From Candidatus Omnitrophota bacterium (lineage in GTDB: Bacteria > Omnitrophota > Gorgyraeia > Gygaellales > Profunditerraquicolaceae): 64,000 nucleotides of DNA. A model generated the notes under the pieces. The model was not told the origin of the DNA. It saw only the letters and a list, made by a program, of their open reading frames with translations, and searched no databases. The DNA is taken from assembly GCA_030691865.1 (NCBI GenBank), contig JAUYDL010000018.1:1-64000 (forward strand), read 5' to 3'. Of this stretch, positions 56,601 through 63,082 are shown piece after piece; positions within the stretch are counted from its first letter, which is position 1; every line of letters starts with the position of its first letter. A program made the translations under genes and the position numbers.

Positions 56601-58477
56601 TTTGGTCAGGCGACGGCTTCCTCTTTAGTCGGAATAATTCTATTCCTTTTTACGCAACGTCTTCATATAAACTATGCCAGCAACTGCAAGACCTTTTATT
56701 AAGGCTAGGCATTACCTCAAAATCAAAGAGCAAAGTATTTAAATATACATATAAAAATATTTTTACCCCAAAAACCGGTTATACCTTATATTTATTCGGG
56801 TATGAGAGTATAAATTTATTTATCCAGCGTGTCTGTCCATTCATAATCGGGAAAAATAAACAACTGAAAGAATTACGTAATTATTATAAAGCTGTTTCCC
56901 CTGATATGGAATCTAAAGATACCTTGCCCCCTGAAGTACGAGAAATTGTAAAGCTAGAAAAAGAAAAATGCGGCTTAACCTGGAGAGAGGTTGAAAAAAA
57001 GGCCGGAGTTTCTATTAAGGAGTTTTGTGGAGAGGCTAAGGCGCATAAAAAGGGATTCAGAAGGCAGACGATAATGCAGCTAGCGCAATTTTTTGAGTCT
57101 GATCAACTCTTAAGATTAGTGAAGGCGGATGTTGTCTGGGACCGGGTTTTATCTGTAGAATACGCGGGTAGAGAGAAAACTTATGACCTTGAAATTGAAG
57201 GAATACATAACTTTATTGCCAACGGAATTATAGTCCATAATTCTCATTCAACGGCGTACGCTTTGATTTCATACCGCACTGCTTATTTAAAAGCCAATTA
57301 CCCGGTAGAGTTTATGACTGCCCTGCTTACTTCGGAACGCGATAATACCGATAAAATAGTCGAATATGTAAATGAATCGCTGCGCATGGGCTTAAAGGTA
57401 CAGCCGCCGGATATCAATGAAAGTGATGCGCTTTTTAAGGTAGAGGATAAATCAACTATCCGTTTTGGACTCTTGGCGATTAAGAATGTCGGAGGCGGCG
57501 CAGCAGAATCAATTGTTGCACGGAGAGAACAGGCGAAATTTAAATCCATGGAAGATCTTTGTCAGCGTATAGACTTGCGGTTAGCTAACCGCAAGGTTTT
57601 AGAAAGCCTGATTAAATGCGGGGCCCTGGATTATTTTGGCCTTCCACGGGCTAAAATGTTTGTTAGCCTGGATATAATATTAGCAGGAGCGCAAAAAATC
57701 CAAAAAGAAAAATCTAGCGGTCAACTTTCATTCTTTGACCAAACTATAAAAAACAATGGATTCGGAAAAATTACGAACAATTTAGTTGATTGCAAAGAAT
57801 GGCCGGAGCCGCAACTTCTGGCTTTTGAAAAAGATATGCTTGGTTTTTACGTCAGCGGCCACCCCTTAGCACGTTATGCTAAAGCGCTTAAACGCTTTGT
57901 TTCCTGCTCTACTGCTAACCTGCATGAACATAAGGACCAGGATATAATTAAGATCGTCGGCTTAATCGTTAAAATCAAACATACCGTCACCCGGGCCAAA
58001 CAAGAGAAAATGGCTATATTAAAATTAGAGGATTTAGATGGTGCGGTAGAAATATTGGTTTTTCCACGCGCATTCGCTAAAATAAGCTCCCATATCCAAG
58101 CCAACACCATTGTGTATATCCGCGGAGTGCTTGACCTTAAGGAAGAAACGCCTAAAATTATCACAGAAGACCTTTTCCCGTTTGAAGAAATTTACAAGCT
58201 CATCACAGCTATAAACATTAACTTGTCCGGGATAAGGGAGAATATCTTTGAATCCTTAAAAACGTTATTGGGGGCTCACCGCGGTCGAGTCCCTGTATAT
58301 TTACGCCTGGATACCAGCCTCGCCGGCAGGCAGGCCAGCCTCGCCGACAGGCAGGCGCCCGCTAAATCCCGTGTACAGTTAATTGTCGGTGAAGGGCTGT
58401 ATGTTGAGCCAAGTGAACAACTTATCCAGGATTTGGATGAGCTCTTAGGCCAAGAGCACTTATCTCTGGTGATATAA
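53624..58477 (+). CDS. dnaE: DNA polymerase III alpha subunit, containing an intein
   Basis: The 1617-residue precursor has a PHP domain at the start (FVHLHLHTQYSLLDGACRIP, MDSLAITDHGSMFGAIEFY), the polymerase core (PVGPGRGSAAGSLVSYLLGI, GLPDIDIDFCYERRQEVIDY with the catalytic Asp residues, LYRPGPIGSGMLDDFMKRKH) and a C-terminal OB fold (KIVGLIVKIKHTVTRAKQEK). Residues 749-1206 are an intein that interrupts GFNK/SHSTAYAL. Without it the protein has 1159 residues, the normal DnaE size. A 7-residue duplication (SLAGRQA/SLADRQA) lies near the C-terminus. It is the main replicative polymerase. Confidence 0.97.
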   Translation: MSHSEFVHLHLHTQYSLLDGACRIPEILAIAKSFKMDSLAITDHGSMFGAIEFYLEAQKAGIKPIIGCEVYVAPQSRLDKKSGSGIEDTANHLILLARNEEGYHNLMKLVSISYLEGFYYRPRIDKEVLAQYAAGLIGSSACLKGEIACLILQKRFNDALKAADTYQNILGKGNFYLEIQGNSIPEQKIVNAGMIKISGELGIPLVATNDVHYPTKDRAAAHEALLCIQTQTTLDDPKHMRFQTEEFYFTSPAEMKELFSECPEALKNTLEIAARCNLELDFTQLHLPKYSPPGGKNKEEFLLELCEKGLTEKNLRDNPEVQSRLDHELKIIRHMGFISYFLIVWDFIAYAKSQTIPVGPGRGSAAGSLVSYLLGITDLDPLKYGLLFERFLNPERMGLPDIDIDFCYERRQEVIDYVTKKYGQENVAQIITFGTMQARAVIRDVGRVMAVPYADVDRIAKMIPAEPDITLKKALESEPELNNLYKNDPVITKLINIALSLEGLNRHASVHAAGVIIADKPLNNYMPVFKTQDGQITTGYSMGTLEKIGLLKVDFLGLRTLTVIDETLKLIKKIRGIQIDIEKLPLDDQNTYKLLASSHTIGIFQVESSGMRDLLKKLAPERFEDLIALLALYRPGPIGSGMLDDFMKRKHGIIPIKYEHPKLESILKETYGIMVYQEQIMQIASVLAGFSLAQADILRKAMGKKIPEVMEKERKNFLSGCIKNEIKESTASKIFDLIEYFSGYGFNKCVIGSTKIIDADTGNMITMKELFSNEKSVKSTLSCNDNLKIVKTKIKDVVYNGIKPVYKLKTALGREITATSNHPMFTLKGWENLGDLTTGERIGLCRTLPIKTKSRLEEYKIIVLAGVLSEGNTCHPSGIYFYNKNIALINDFVKNIEKFKNTIPTINERRSCFEVYAGTGKDNKFLKDSSPWNKGYVKESYSTALKAMANKKSGARLYIESLGLDYKKATEKFIPEEIFYLNDAQLALFIGRLWSGDGFLFSRNNSIPFYATSSYKLCQQLQDLLLRLGITSKSKSKVFKYTYKNIFTPKTGYTLYLFGYESINLFIQRVCPFIIGKNKQLKELRNYYKAVSPDMESKDTLPPEVREIVKLEKEKCGLTWREVEKKAGVSIKEFCGEAKAHKKGFRRQTIMQLAQFFESDQLLRLVKADVVWDRVLSVEYAGREKTYDLEIEGIHNFIANGIIVHNSHSTAYALISYRTAYLKANYPVEFMTALLTSERDNTDKIVEYVNESLRMGLKVQPPDINESDALFKVEDKSTIRFGLLAIKNVGGGAAESIVARREQAKFKSMEDLCQRIDLRLANRKVLESLIKCGALDYFGLPRAKMFVSLDIILAGAQKIQKEKSSGQLSFFDQTIKNNGFGKITNNLVDCKEWPEPQLLAFEKDMLGFYVSGHPLARYAKALKRFVSCSTANLHEHKDQDIIKIVGLIVKIKHTVTRAKQEKMAILKLEDLDGAVEILVFPRAFAKISSHIQANTIVYIRGVLDLKEETPKIITEDLFPFEEIYKLITAININLSGIRENIFESLKTLLGAHRGRVPVYLRLDTSLAGRQASLADRQAPAKSRVQLIVGEGLYVEPSEQLIQDLDELLGQEHLSLVI
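55868..57241 (+). mobile_element. DnaE intein with a LAGLIDADG-type endonuclease domain
   Basis: The 458-residue insert begins with Cys (CVIGSTKIIDADTG, block A) and ends in VHN before Ser of the C-extein. Block B is ITATSNHPMFT and block F/G is KTYDLEIEGIHNFIANGIIV. Two degenerate dodecapeptides, LAGVLSEGN near intein residue 113 and FIGRLWSGDG near 239, mark a LAGLIDADG homing endonuclease. Splicing residues Cys1, the block-B His, and the terminal His-Asn plus Ser are all present, so self-splicing is expected. The site is three residues past the point used by cyanobacterial split DnaE inteins. Confidence 0.95.
58316..58357 (+). repeat. In-frame tandem duplication near the dnaE 3' end
   Basis: Two 21-base units, each AGCCTCGCCG(G/A)CAGGCAGG plus CC or CG, encode SLAGRQA and SLADRQA. 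The GCCGGCAGGC core is palindrome-like and GC-rich compared with the flanks. Confidence 0.75.
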
Positions 58478-58482
58478 AACTA

Positions 58483-58511
58483 GGGGACGGTTCTCTAAGA
58501 GAACCGTCCCC
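58483..58511 (+). repeat. Short family-A palindrome after dnaE
   Basis: GGGGACGGTTCTC-TAA-GAGAACCGTCCCC is perfect over 13 pairs. It is a shortened version of the elements near 11472 and 50669 and could end the guaBA-dnaE transcript. Confidence 0.8.
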
Positions 58512-58532
58512 ATTTATTCAACAGATTATTTC

Positions 58533-58561
58533 TTGACACTGTAACTTTTTGCTGTTATTAT
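58533..58561 (+). promoter_or_regulatory. Promoter of the HU gene
   Basis: TTGACA (58533-58538) and TATTAT (58556-58561) are 17 bases apart; AGGGGGTGG precedes ATG 58584. Confidence 0.75.
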
Positions 58562-58583
58562 ACTTAGCAATAGGGGGTGGAAG

Positions 58584-58856
58584 ATGACCAAAAAAGATAT
58601 TGTCTTAAAAGTATCTGATGAAACTAATCTTAAGCAGATAGACGTCAAAAAAATAGTACAGAAAACCTTTGATTGTATTATTGATGCCTTGATCAGAGGC
58701 GAAAAAATTGAATTACGTAATTTTGGTGTTTTCAAAGTAAAGCAAAGAAGGAGCCGCACAGGCAGAAATCCGCGTACTAATCAGGTTATTCCTGTCCCAC
58801 CCAGAAAAGTTGTAGTCTTTAAAGCTGGCTTGAAAATGAAGCAAAAGATAAGATAA
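58584..58856 (+). CDS. HU/IHF-family DNA-binding protein
   Basis: The 90-residue protein is a complete HU-type histone-like protein: TKKDIVLKVSDETNLKQIDV, VQKTFDCIIDALIRGEKIEL, RNFGVFKVKQRRSRTGRNPR (the beta-arm with the Pro tip nearby) and KVVVFKAGLKMKQKI. HU dimers bend DNA and organise the nucleoid. HU and IHF subunits cannot be separated with certainty from sequence alone. It has its own promoter and stands alone between the dnaE palindrome and hisS. Confidence 0.94.
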   Translation: MTKKDIVLKVSDETNLKQIDVKKIVQKTFDCIIDALIRGEKIELRNFGVFKVKQRRSRTGRNPRTNQVIPVPPRKVVVFKAGLKMKQKIR

Positions 58857-58938
58857 AATACGAGAGTAGTTAGTAGATAGTAGGTAGTATTTAGGGAAAC
58901 CTATATGCTGACTGCTAAATGTTATATACTAAATTTAC

Positions 58939-60189
58939 ATGTTCAAAAGAATCCCTGGGACTAAAGATATCTTGCCGCAAGAATCATCTTCCTGGCAAAC
59001 AGTCGAAGCAACAGCGCGCAGAATATTTTCATTCTATAATTATCAGGAAATCCGTACGCCGGTAATTGAAGAGGCATCGCTTTTTAACCGTACTTTAGGC
59101 GCAACAACCGAGATCGTACAGAAGCAGATGTTCCTCATCCATAACCAACAGGATACTTACGCGCTGCGTCCGGAAGGAACGGCCTCAATAGTACGCAGCT
59201 ATCTGGAAAATAATTTAGAAAAAACCAGCGGTTTTACAAAATTATATTATATTGGCCCGATGTTCCGACTGGAACGTCCGCAAAAAGGAAGGCTGCGTCA
59301 ATTTCATCATATTGGGGCTGAAGCTATCGGCTCCGGCCAGGCCAGCCTGGATATAGAGGTAATCAGTTTAGCCGAACAATTACTAAAAAGTTTCGGAATT
59401 GCCGGTTACAAGATTAAGATTAACAGTTTGGGTTGTCCAAAAGATAAACAGGCGCTAAGAGTTGATTTGAAAAAAAGTTTACCGGAAAAATTAACCCAGT
59501 TGTGCGCGAATTGTCAACAAAGAGCTAAAAATAACGTATTAAGAATATTAGACTGCAAAAACGAAGATTGTCAAAAAATAGTTAAAACACTTAGGGCTGG
59601 ACACACCCATCTTTGTCCGGATTGTCGAAGACATTTCCAAGAGGTAAAATGCGGATTAAATGACCTGGGTATTTCATTTCAGGTGGCCCCACAACTGGTG
59701 CGCGGGCTGGATTACTACAACCGCACGGTCTTTGAAATTACACATAGCGATCTAGGCAGCCAGGATGCGATTGGGGCAGGCGGCCGCTATAATAATTTGG
59801 TCCAGGATCTTGGCGGGCCGGAGTTAGGGGCAATCGGTTTTGCTTTCGGGGTCGAAAGGCTGCTTTTAGTGCCAAACACTTTAGTTGGGAATCCGCCAAA
59901 AAAGTTAGTTTATTTAATTACGCTGGGAGAGGCTGCAAAATCCGCAGGCATAAAAATATTAAACCAGCTAAGATGCGCCGAAATATCTGCGGATACGGAT
60001 TATTTAAATAAATCCTTAAAAGGCGCACTCCGCGCTGCTAATGATAACGGTGCAACTTTTGTTTTAATCTTAGGAGATGATGAATTAAAGAAGAATACTA
60101 TTTCCGTCAAAAATATGGCTTCAAGCATACAGAAGGAAGTAGCCATACAAAATTTAACCAAGGAACTACTCAAGCCTTTCAATAAATAA
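58939..60189 (+). CDS. hisS: Histidyl-tRNA synthetase
   Basis: The 416-residue class II synthetase starts FKRIPGTKDILPQESSSWQT and has motif 2 YYIGPMFRLERPQKGRLRQF, the histidine A-site LVRGLDYYNRTVFEI and motif 3 GAIGFAFGVERLLLVP, with a C-terminal anticodon-binding domain (VFILGDDEL-like VLILGDDELKKNTISVKNMA). Cysteine pairs (LCANC, LCPDC) suggest a zinc site in the insert, as in some bacterial HisRS. Its stop shares a base with aspS, the usual hisS-aspS pair. The 80 bases upstream hold a TAGTAGNTAG-like microsatellite and no clear promoter. Confidence 0.97.
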   Translation: MFKRIPGTKDILPQESSSWQTVEATARRIFSFYNYQEIRTPVIEEASLFNRTLGATTEIVQKQMFLIHNQQDTYALRPEGTASIVRSYLENNLEKTSGFTKLYYIGPMFRLERPQKGRLRQFHHIGAEAIGSGQASLDIEVISLAEQLLKSFGIAGYKIKINSLGCPKDKQALRVDLKKSLPEKLTQLCANCQQRAKNNVLRILDCKNEDCQKIVKTLRAGHTHLCPDCRRHFQEVKCGLNDLGISFQVAPQLVRGLDYYNRTVFEITHSDLGSQDAIGAGGRYNNLVQDLGGPELGAIGFAFGVERLLLVPNTLVGNPPKKLVYLITLGEAAKSAGIKILNQLRCAEISADTDYLNKSLKGALRAANDNGATFVLILGDDELKKNTISVKNMASSIQKEVAIQNLTKELLKPFNK

Positions 60190-61583
60190 TGCTAAGGACA
60201 CATACCTGCGCACAGCTTAAGGTTACCGATACGGGCAAACAGATAACCCTCTGCGGTTGGGTTGCCAATCGGCGCGACCATGGTAAATTAATCTTTATCG
60301 ATATCCGCGACCGCTATGGCCTTACTCAGGTCGTTTTTATCCCCAAAGAATGCCCTGCCGATAGTTATGAGAAGGCAGGGCAATTAAGAAACGAATTCGT
60401 AATTAAATTAAAAGGTTTAGTGAATAAGCGCCCCGCAGGCACAATTAATTCCAAGCTGGCTACCGGAGAAGTGGAAATTTTAGCGCAGGAATTAGAAATA
60501 TTAAATCCCAGCCTTACTCCGCCGTTTGAAATCCGGGAGGATATTGAAATAAACGAAGAGATTCGCCTTAAATATCGCTACCTGGATTTAAGGAGAACTA
60601 AAGTTTTTAATAACCTGCTTTTAAGAAGCAACCTCTATAAAGTTATTCGCGGCTATCTGGGGGGAAAGGATTTCATTGAATGCGAAACACCGATCCTTAC
60701 TAAATCTACACCCGAAGGCGCCCGGGACTATCTGGTTCCTTCGCGGGCAAATCTTGGCCAATTTTTTGCTTTGCCCCAGTCTCCGCAATTATTCAAGCAG
60801 ATACTGATGGTGGCCGGAATTGAAAAATATTACCAGATCGCTAAATGCTTCCGGGATGAGGATCTGCGCGCTGACCGCCAGCCGGAATTTACCCAGCTGG
60901 ATATTGAAATGTCTTTTATAAACGAAGAGGATGTCTTTAGCTTAACTGAAGGGTTAATGAAATTAATCTTCAAAGAATTTAAAAATATCGATATCCCTGT
61001 GCCTTTTACGCGCATCAGCTATAAAGAAGCGATGGAAAAATATAAGTGCGACAAACCCGACTTACGGGAGCAATTAAAGATGGATTTTGCCTTCTGCTGG
61101 GTAGTAGATTTTCCGCTTTTCAAATTTAATACCGAAGAGAAACGCTGGGAAAGCGAACATCATCCTTTTACCGCGCCGGCCACCGAAGATCTGGAAAATT
61201 TAGAGGTTGCCCCGGATAAAGTTAAATCCCGCTCTTATGATTTAGTTTTAAATGGAATAGAGTTGGGTTCAGGCTCAATCAGAATTCATCGCCAGGAACT
61301 CCAGGAAAAGATTTTTAATATTATCGGCCTGGAAAAAGAAGAAATTCAGAAGCGTTTTGGTTTTCTCCTGGAAGCTTTTCAGTTCGGCGCGCCGCCACAT
61401 GGAGGAGTGGCTTTTGGGTTAGATCGGCTCCTGGCTATACTCTCCTGTGAGTCAAGTATCCGTGAGGTAATTACCTTTCCCAAAAACTCAAGCACATTTT
61501 GTCCGTTAACCAGTGCGCCTTCGGATGTTGAAGATAAGCAATTAAAAGAATTAGGTCTAACCGTAAGAAAAGGAGGGAAGTAA
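60189..61583 (+). CDS. aspS: Aspartyl-tRNA synthetase lacking the GAD insertion domain
   Basis: The 464-residue enzyme is bacterial-type: an OB fold (LCGWVANRRDHGKLIFIDIR), KYRYLDLRRTKVFNNLLLRS (motif 1 region), YQIAKCFRDEDLRADRQPEF (motif 2) and GGVAFGLDRLLAILS (motif 3). Bacterial AspRS is normally about 590 residues because a GAD domain is inserted after the YGSDKPDLR motif. Here KYKCDKPDLREQLKMDFAFC runs straight into WVVDFPLFKFNTEEKRW, so about 120 residues are cleanly absent. H31 (RRDHG) and a Gly in RPAGT are those of non-discriminating AspRS, which fits gatCAB. The class II core is intact. Confidence 0.95.
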   Translation: MLRTHTCAQLKVTDTGKQITLCGWVANRRDHGKLIFIDIRDRYGLTQVVFIPKECPADSYEKAGQLRNEFVIKLKGLVNKRPAGTINSKLATGEVEILAQELEILNPSLTPPFEIREDIEINEEIRLKYRYLDLRRTKVFNNLLLRSNLYKVIRGYLGGKDFIECETPILTKSTPEGARDYLVPSRANLGQFFALPQSPQLFKQILMVAGIEKYYQIAKCFRDEDLRADRQPEFTQLDIEMSFINEEDVFSLTEGLMKLIFKEFKNIDIPVPFTRISYKEAMEKYKCDKPDLREQLKMDFAFCWVVDFPLFKFNTEEKRWESEHHPFTAPATEDLENLEVAPDKVKSRSYDLVLNGIELGSGSIRIHRQELQEKIFNIIGLEKEEIQKRFGFLLEAFQFGAPPHGGVAFGLDRLLAILSCESSIREVITFPKNSSTFCPLTSAPSDVEDKQLKELGLTVRKGGK

Positions 61584-61584
61584 A

Positions 61585-62109
61585 ATGAACAGATTTAAAC
61601 TAGCAGGAATTTGTGTATTAACATCAACCCTGGCATTATCAGGATGCGTGGCCAGAACCTACAATTTAACGCGCGATCGGGTTGATCAAGAGCTCTCTTT
61701 GACCTCAGGTAACCGCGGCTACATCATGGGGCAAGCTCCGGAACCCAAGGAAAGAAAAACCACCCGGACCACCAGAGTCTTTGAGTTAGAGCTAGGAGCA
61801 ACGAATAAAACTAAAACCAGTTACCCGGCTGCTATTCCACTAGCAACCGGCAGCATGGATGAACCCGGAATGGTTCAGGAAACACAACCGGAAACACAAA
61901 CTGAAGAAGCAAATTTGAGTTTTGAAAAATATACCGTCGCTAAAAATGATACTTTACAGAAAATCTCGAACAAATTTTACGGAACAACTAAAAGATGGAT
62001 GAAGATTTATGAAGCAAACAAGGATGTTTTGCGCGGGCCGGACAAGCTTTATCCCGGACAAATTTTAAATATTCCTTCCGGGCCTAAAGTAAGTGCGGAG
62101 AGCCAATAG
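61585..62109 (+). CDS. LysM-domain lipoprotein
   Basis: The 174-residue protein has a lipoprotein signal: AGICVLTSTLALSGCVART with the lipobox LSGC, Cys at about residue 21. The middle part is low in complexity and Thr/Glu/Gln-rich (ETQPETQTEEANLSFEK). The C-terminal 50 residues form a LysM domain (YTVAKNDTLQKISNKFYGTT, WMKIYEANKDVLRGPDKLYP, GQILNIPSG), which binds peptidoglycan. It is probably anchored in the outer or inner membrane and tethers the wall. AGGAGG precedes ATG 61585. It stands between aspS and phoH. Confidence 0.92.
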   Translation: MNRFKLAGICVLTSTLALSGCVARTYNLTRDRVDQELSLTSGNRGYIMGQAPEPKERKTTRTTRVFELELGATNKTKTSYPAAIPLATGSMDEPGMVQETQPETQTEEANLSFEKYTVAKNDTLQKISNKFYGTTKRWMKIYEANKDVLRGPDKLYPGQILNIPSGPKVSAESQ

Positions 62110-62134
62110 TCCTTTGTAGTCCTTAAGCTTCATT

Positions 62135-63082
62135 ATGGATAAGATAATTCGATTCCAATCCCAAAAAGAAACGCAAGGGCTCTTGGGAGCCCATGATGCC
62201 AATCTCAAAAGCATCGAAAGAGAGTTTAAGGTAAAACTTACCTTACGCGGCGAACACCTAAAAATAAGCGGAAGCGCTGCCAATATTAAAAAAGCAAGCC
62301 AGCTGGTAGAATACCTGCTAGTGGGCTTGCGTTCAGGCAGCACTGAAATCGGCCAAACCGACCTAGCTTATTTAATTTCTAATTTAAAAAAAGGGAAGAA
62401 ATCTCTGCAGTTAGAGCAATTAGACACCGGAATTATACGCTCTTGCGCAGGTAAACAAATTGGCCCCAAAACCATCGGCCAGAGGGATTATGTGGAAGCC
62501 ATCCAAAAACATGATATTGTTTTTGGCATTGGCCCCGCAGGAACGGGCAAGACTTATCTGGCGATGGCTTGCGCGGTTGAGGCGCTAAAGAAACAGGAAG
62601 TACGCCGCATTATTTTAACCCGGCCGGCCATTGAAGCAGGAGAATCCCTGGGGTTTCTTCCCGGAGATTTAGAAGCCAAAATCTCACCGTACTTAAGGCC
62701 GCTTTATGATGCCTTATATGACATGATGGAGGCAGCTCGCATTGAAAAATATATCGAAACCGGAATAATCGAGGTTGCCCCGCTGGCCTACATGAGAGGC
62801 AGGACGTTAAATGATGCTTTTATTATCTTGGATGAAGCGCAGAATTGCACTGCTGAACAAATGAAGATGTTTTTAACCCGGCTGGGATTTGATTCTAAAG
62901 CCGTAATTACCGGAGATATAACCCAGAGCGATTTACCCGGAGCCAAACCCATCGGCCTGCTTCAGGCACAAGAGATCCTTAAAGAAATTGGGGGAATTAA
63001 ATTTATTTACTTTAGCGGTTCTGATGTCGTCAGGCACTCACTGGTACAAAGAATAATTCAAGCATATGAAAAAGCTGTTTAA
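62135..63082 (+). CDS. phoH: PhoH-family ATPase
   Basis: The 315-residue protein has an N-terminal KH-like segment (REFKVKLTLRGEHLKISGSA) and a P-loop NTPase: FGIGPAGTGKTYLAMACAVE (Walker A), RRIILTRPAIEAGESLGFLP, YMRGRTLNDAFIILDEAQNC (Walker B) and LTRLGFDSKAVITGDITQSD. PhoH proteins are RNA-linked ATPases often found with ybeY and a 7TM-HD gene, as here. A 17-base overlap couples it to the next gene. The role in RNA or phosphate metabolism is not settled. Confidence 0.96.
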   Translation: MDKIIRFQSQKETQGLLGAHDANLKSIEREFKVKLTLRGEHLKISGSAANIKKASQLVEYLLVGLRSGSTEIGQTDLAYLISNLKKGKKSLQLEQLDTGIIRSCAGKQIGPKTIGQRDYVEAIQKHDIVFGIGPAGTGKTYLAMACAVEALKKQEVRRIILTRPAIEAGESLGFLPGDLEAKISPYLRPLYDALYDMMEAARIEKYIETGIIEVAPLAYMRGRTLNDAFIILDEAQNCTAEQMKMFLTRLGFDSKAVITGDITQSDLPGAKPIGLLQAQEILKEIGGIKFIYFSGSDVVRHSLVQRIIQAYEKAV

